In this document: positions 6,843-10,277 of the stretch, piece after piece | Position numbering within the stretch: the first letter of the stretch is position 1 | How the letters are laid out: every line of letters begins with the position of its first letter | DNA from: Bacteroidota bacterium | GTDB lineage: Bacteria > Bacteroidota > Bacteroidia > NORP154 | DNA length: 10,277 nucleotides | Assembly: GCA_002401055.1 (NCBI GenBank) | Contig: NVRZ01000096.1 | Location: 1 to 10,277, forward strand | Reading direction: 5' to 3' | Notes under the pieces: model-generated | Told to the model about the DNA's origin: nothing | The model's database searches: none | What the model saw: the letters and a program-made list of their open reading frames with translations, nothing else | Program-made: the position numbers and the translations under genes

Positions 6843-8252
6843 CTAATTATTTTCAGTGGGCCGATTTAATTCTCCTTCTGATTTTGCTATTAAAGTGGCT
6901 ACTGTAGCATCACCAGTTACATTGACAACCGTCCTGCACATATCTAAAATACGATCTACCGGGAATATTATTGCAATCCAGGCAGGATTTAATCCAACCG
7001 ACTCCAACACAATTATCATCAACACAAGACCTGCACTGGGTATGGCAGCCGCGCCAATTGAAGCGAGCGTCGCAGTTATAACGATTACTAATTGCTGTGA
7101 AATACTCAGATCAATCATGTGAAACTGCGCCATTGCAACTACTGCAACAGCCTGATACAAACTTGTCCCATCCATATTAACAGTTGCGCCTACCGGCAGT
7201 ACGAAACTGGTTATGGGTTTGGAGACCCCTATCTTATTTTCAATACAGTCCATTGTTACAGGCAAAGTGGCCACAGATGAACTGGTAGAGAATGCTGTAA
7301 CCTGGGCATCCCTAATGCTTCCTAAAAAGTCCTTGTAGCCCAATCCCGTAAAGAGTTTCACTATTAAAGGATAAACCAAAAAGATCATCAGCAAGAGCCC
7401 CGTCACTACTACGACTGAATATAGACCAAGAAAAGAGAGCATCTCCATAAACTTGTCAGGATCCGTTCCTGCTGCTTTCACAATTTGCCCTGCCATTAAT
7501 GCAAAAACAAACACCGGCATTGCTTTCATAATTATCCATACCATCTTCACAAACACTTCATTTAGGCCCTCTATCAGTCCACTGACTGGGTGGGCCTTCT
7601 CCTTTGGAATGAGTACAAGTACAATTCCAAAAAATATTGCGAAGAAAATGATTTGTAGCATCGACATGTTGACGAGCGCCTTAAATATGTTTGAGGGCAC
7701 CACATCTACCAATGGCTGAAGGGGTCCTGTCTTCTTTTGATTTTCGGCTTTGTTCAACTTATCTGCAACCCAGGCATTCGATTCTCCAGTTTTGGCCCTC
7801 ACTTTCTCCACCAAAGCTGCATTTTCATCTTCGCATGAAAGACAAATATCATCGAGGCTAACAACTTGCGGATTCGCATCATGCCAAAGCTCATAATCTA
7901 TCCTGTTCTCAATGCGAAGACCATCGTCTATTTTTTCACCCGGCTTAATCAGGTTAACGAGACCTAGGCCTAATGAAACTGAGAACATGGTAGTTAGCAG
8001 GTATATCCCAAGTGTTTTCATACCCATGCGCCCCAGCTTGGTAATGTCTTTCAAGGAAGCAATACCAGATATAACTGAGAATAATACCAGAGGAACCGCT
8101 ATTAACTTGAGGAGATTGATAAATATGTCTCCAAATGGCTTTATATAATCAAGCGTGAATTGATTCCAGCCCAATTTCACGGAGAAAAAGGCATAAATCG
8201 TTCCGAGGATTAATCCTATTATTACTTGCCAGTGTAGCGGTAGTTTTTTCAT
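6843..8252 (-). CDS. DAACS-family Na+ (or H+)-coupled symporter, probably glutamate/aspartate type
   Basis: This 469-residue inner-membrane carrier has the full family fold: transmembrane helices through residue 300, re-entrant hairpin HP1 with STSSSVATLP (322-331), TM7 with NMDGT (359-363), HP2 with GAAAIPSAG (400-408), and TM8 with D433, D437, R440, T441, N444 and D448. That TM8 set matches the substrate and sodium ligands of archaeal GltPh (D390, D394, R397, T398, N401, D405), including the arginine that binds the side-chain carboxylate. Glutamate or aspartate uptake is therefore favoured over the C4-dicarboxylate DctA type, but substrate is inferred. Between TM3 and TM4 (about 105-180) there is a long hydrophilic, charged insert containing C137-x2-C140. 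The gene starts (ATG 8252) 27 nt after the sensor phosphatase stop, so the two are probably one transcript. The leader is AT-rich with no Shine-Dalgarno. The TAG stop is followed by the 67-nt palindrome-bearing gap. Confidence 0.92.
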   Translation of the reverse strand: MKKLPLHWQVIIGLILGTIYAFFSVKLGWNQFTLDYIKPFGDIFINLLKLIAVPLVLFSVISGIASLKDITKLGRMGMKTLGIYLLTTMFSVSLGLGLVNLIKPGEKIDDGLRIENRIDYELWHDANPQVVSLDDICLSCEDENAALVEKVRAKTGESNAWVADKLNKAENQKKTGPLQPLVDVVPSNIFKALVNMSMLQIIFFAIFFGIVLVLIPKEKAHPVSGLIEGLNEVFVKMVWIIMKAMPVFVFALMAGQIVKAAGTDPDKFMEMLSFLGLYSVVVVTGLLLMIFLVYPLIVKLFTGLGYKDFLGSIRDAQVTAFSTSSSVATLPVTMDCIENKIGVSKPITSFVLPVGATVNMDGTSLYQAVAVVAMAQFHMIDLSISQQLVIVITATLASIGAAAIPSAGLVLMIIVLESVGLNPAWIAIIFPVDRILDMCRTVVNVTGDATVATLIAKSEGELNRPTENN

Positions 8253-8279
8253 ATTTCGATATTTATTCAGCGTTAATAA

Positions 8280-10277
8280 TTAAACTCTCACACCAATTGC
8301 AAGAATGTCGTCAATCTGATTGGTATGGCCTCTCCATTCTTCAATAGTTTGGTCCATTGTGTCATGTTGCTCCTCCATAGATTGACCATTCATTGAAAGA
8401 AATAGTTTCTTCAACCTCTTTACCATGAACTTTTTATCTCGCTTACCACCAAATTGGTCTTGATAACCATCAGACATTAAATATATAGTATCTCCTTTAT
8501 CCAGATCTAAAACATGATTGGTGAAAGGTTTTTCCTCTCCTTCCACAAACCCAACCGGACGGAGGTCTGCTTTTATTTGCTCAACTTCTTTTTCCAAAGA
8601 TCCGTTAGAACTATTCGCCCTTACAATAAAAAGAGGGTTATATGCCCCAGCATATTGAACTCTGCTGTAGGCACCATCTTTGCCTTTTTTAAATACGCAT
8701 AACGCCACATCCATGCCATCTTTATTCTCACCTTCAGCTCCCGCTTTGCCCAGTGCTTTGATTACTCCACGCTTTAGGCGATTCAATATATCAGCGGCAT
8801 CTGCGATTTTCTCATTCAACACGATCTCATTTAGTAACCTGCTGCCTATCATGCTCATAAAAGCACCTGGCACTCCATGCCCAGTACAATCACAAGCAGC
8901 CAATATTAATGCATTGTCAACTTTGGCGTAAAAATAAAAATCACCCGACACAATATCCTTCGGCTTGAACAATACAAACATATTAGGAAGTAACTCCTTG
9001 ATTCCGTCAATTGAAGGCAATATTGCCCTCTGAATTCGCTCAGCATATCGAACGCTATCTGTAATGTCTTTGTGTGCTTCCTCAATCTCCTTCTTCTGGC
9101 TTCGCACTTCTTCAGTCGCTATCTGTACCTGCTCATAAAGTTCTCTGGCCTTTGTTCTTAATCGTCTGCCATTTAACCAAACGATTAAACTAATTATGAT
9201 TACACCGCTGACAACATACCCAAAATATGCCCACCATGTTCTGTACCAGGGTGGTAGCACTTTAAACTTGTAACGCAATGGATCACTCCAAACACCATCA
9301 GGACTTTGGGCCTTCAGCAAAAAAGTATAATCCCCTTCATGCAAATTCCCATAAGTAACATCTGTTTTTTTTGTAATTGGGCTCCACTTCTCATCTTGAC
9401 CCTCCAACATATATTGATAGTTAACAAGGAAGTGCCTAACCGTTACAACTGTGTTGTATTCAAATGACACGTGATTATACTCATATGGTAAAACAAGATT
9501 TTCAGGCAATGGATAAAATGGTGAAATAGCATCAAATAATATGCCCGCAAATTGTTTTCGCACAAGTTCTCTTTCTTCTGGAGATAATATTTTACTGTAA
9601 GTCATTACTTCTTGCTGTGCGAGCACAACACTATCTATCTTCGTCTTAGCCAGATCGTTTTCACCATCTGGCGTCAATTCTTTTGAAAGTGTATACCAGC
9701 AGATATTCTCCTCATGAACCTTTACGTTTTGTATAACCACCGTTTGTGCTTCCTTGTTTTTATGAACCGCACTGTACTTGAATCTAACTAGCGCCGTCTT
9801 GCTACTACCTGTTCCCACCCAAATTACACCTTTACTATCGCAGAGAAGTGCTCCGTTATTGCTTCCGCCATTTACATCTCTTACAGGGTAGCCAGTAAAT
9901 TGATTATAAACCTGAATAATTGGGGCGTAGCCTCTTAACTTATCGTTACTAAATCCATTTTGCGCTGGAATAAGAGGTCCATCTATGTTGGGTTTGAAAG
10001 TGTTGATTACGGCCAAGCCAAAATTTGTTCCTAGTACCATTCCGGATTGCATATTCGTAACGACGCCAAGTACCACGTTGTCTGGCAAGCCATCCTCGGT
10101 GGTAAAGTTGAGAAATGATTTGCCATCATATCTGCTTACTCCTCCACCATAGGTTCCAAACCAAAGTCTACCTAATGTATCTTCTTCGATGCATAAAATA
10201 TAGTCGCCGGGTATATCTCTACCACCTCTCAGCTGACTTAATGAAAAAGTATCTTTACTTTTTGTCTGTCTTGACTT
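8280..10277 (-). CDS. Membrane sensor phosphatase: Reg_prop propeller, Y_Y_Y domain, TM helix, coiled coil, SpoIIE/PP2C domain; 5' end outside the window
   Basis: The frame is open from base 10277 to TAA 8282-8280 (665 residues visible); the TTG at 10088 is internal, because the propeller continues without a stop to the edge. Domains in visible numbering: two-component-regulator propeller repeats (LWFGTYGGGVSRYDG near 38-52, EDGLPDN near 61-67, VIWVGTG near 151-157); a Y_Y_Y domain (about 268-341, with GQDEKWSP and WSDPLRYKF); a single membrane helix (350-368); a coiled coil with ERIQRAILPS (372-423); and a SpoIIE-type PP2C phosphatase. The PP2C metal-site motifs are all present: GDFYF (445-449), CDCTGHGVPGA (462-472), GMD (521-523), MSDGYQDQFGG (601-611) and DDILAIG (656-662). 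It should sense a periplasmic ligand and dephosphorylate a cytoplasmic phosphoprotein, typically an anti-sigma-antagonist in a partner-switching pathway; target and ligand are unknown. It is followed 27 nt later by the symporter. Confidence 0.93.
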   Translation of the reverse strand, partial: KSRQTKSKDTFSLSQLRGGRDIPGDYILCIEEDTLGRLWFGTYGGGVSRYDGKSFLNFTTEDGLPDNVVLGVVTNMQSGMVLGTNFGLAVINTFKPNIDGPLIPAQNGFSNDKLRGYAPIIQVYNQFTGYPVRDVNGGSNNGALLCDSKGVIWVGTGSSKTALVRFKYSAVHKNKEAQTVVIQNVKVHEENICWYTLSKELTPDGENDLAKTKIDSVVLAQQEVMTYSKILSPEERELVRKQFAGILFDAISPFYPLPENLVLPYEYNHVSFEYNTVVTVRHFLVNYQYMLEGQDEKWSPITKKTDVTYGNLHEGDYTFLLKAQSPDGVWSDPLRYKFKVLPPWYRTWWAYFGYVVSGVIIISLIVWLNGRRLRTKARELYEQVQIATEEVRSQKKEIEEAHKDITDSVRYAERIQRAILPSIDGIKELLPNMFVLFKPKDIVSGDFYFYAKVDNALILAACDCTGHGVPGAFMSMIGSRLLNEIVLNEKIADAADILNRLKRGVIKALGKAGAEGENKDGMDVALCVFKKGKDGAYSRVQYAGAYNPLFIVRANSSNGSLEKEVEQIKADLRPVGFVEGEEKPFTNHVLDLDKGDTIYLMSDGYQDQFGGKRDKKFMVKRLKKLFLSMNGQSMEEQHDTMDQTIEEWRGHTNQIDDILAIGVRV

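Noticed and set aside
6843..8252. C4-dicarboxylate carrier DctA
   Set aside because: TM8 reads DRILDMCRTVVNVTGD, matching acidic amino-acid carriers; DctA-type proteins differ at these ligand positions.
10086..10088. TTG 10088 as the start of the sensor phosphatase
   Set aside because: The propeller sequence is in frame and uninterrupted upstream to the window edge (LWFGTYGGGVSRYDG and earlier), so this codon is internal.
1..10277. Defence island, CRISPR, integron, prophage or transposon
   Set aside because: No repeat-spacer array, integrase, transposase, nuclease or helicase motif was found on either strand; all long genes are metabolic, envelope or signalling types.

Overview
The window reads as a chromosomal segment of a free-living member of the Bacteroidota. 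The evidence is a TPR/propeller/CRD/OmpA protein of the type IX secretion PorE layout, an AsmA-family protein with the long lysine/alanine-rich tail common in this phylum, a Reg_prop/Y_Y_Y sensor, a TAnnTTTG-type promoter, A-rich leaders without Shine-Dalgarno sequences, and a moderately AT-rich base composition. I see no RNA gene, CRISPR array, transposase, phage gene or recognisable defence system.

Layout. Bases 1-721 (minus) hold the N-terminal 240 residues of a Rieske non-heme iron oxygenase that runs off the left edge. It carries both Rieske ligand pairs and a bridging glutamate typical of oxygenases acting on quaternary ammonium compounds. A 79-bp divergent spacer with a good Bacteroidota promoter (for the Rieske gene) separates it from a plus-strand gene (801-1682) for a small exported PD40/TolB-like beta-propeller. 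That gene converges on the long minus-strand block. Between them, 1711-1756 is a palindromic repeat of the 'CGTCATTGCGAGG...CGCAATCC' type with a seven-pair inner stem, and it probably also serves as a transcription end.

From 10277 down to 1759 everything is on the minus strand. First comes a sensor phosphatase (ligand-type propeller, Y_Y_Y, one membrane helix, coiled coil, SpoIIE/PP2C), whose 5' end lies outside the window. Then, 27 nt later, comes a glutamate/aspartate-type DAACS symporter. A 67-nt gap with a perfect 8-bp inverted repeat follows. The last two genes are an AsmA-family envelope protein and a PorE-like TPR/propeller/CRD/OmpA protein. These two are tightly linked: they overlap by 38 bp or are separated by 10 nt, depending on which TTG start is used.

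How they fit together. The two distal genes look like a cell-envelope unit, with an inner-membrane-anchored AsmA protein and a peptidoglycan-binding propeller protein translated together. The sensor phosphatase and symporter form a second possible pair (signalling plus acidic amino-acid uptake). The Rieske and PD40 genes are separate units. No wholly new system is evident. The most useful leads are the PorE-like protein and its AsmA partner, the glutamate-bridged Rieske oxygenase, the cysteine-paired propeller, the Cys-x2-Cys loop of the symporter and the two intergenic palindromes.
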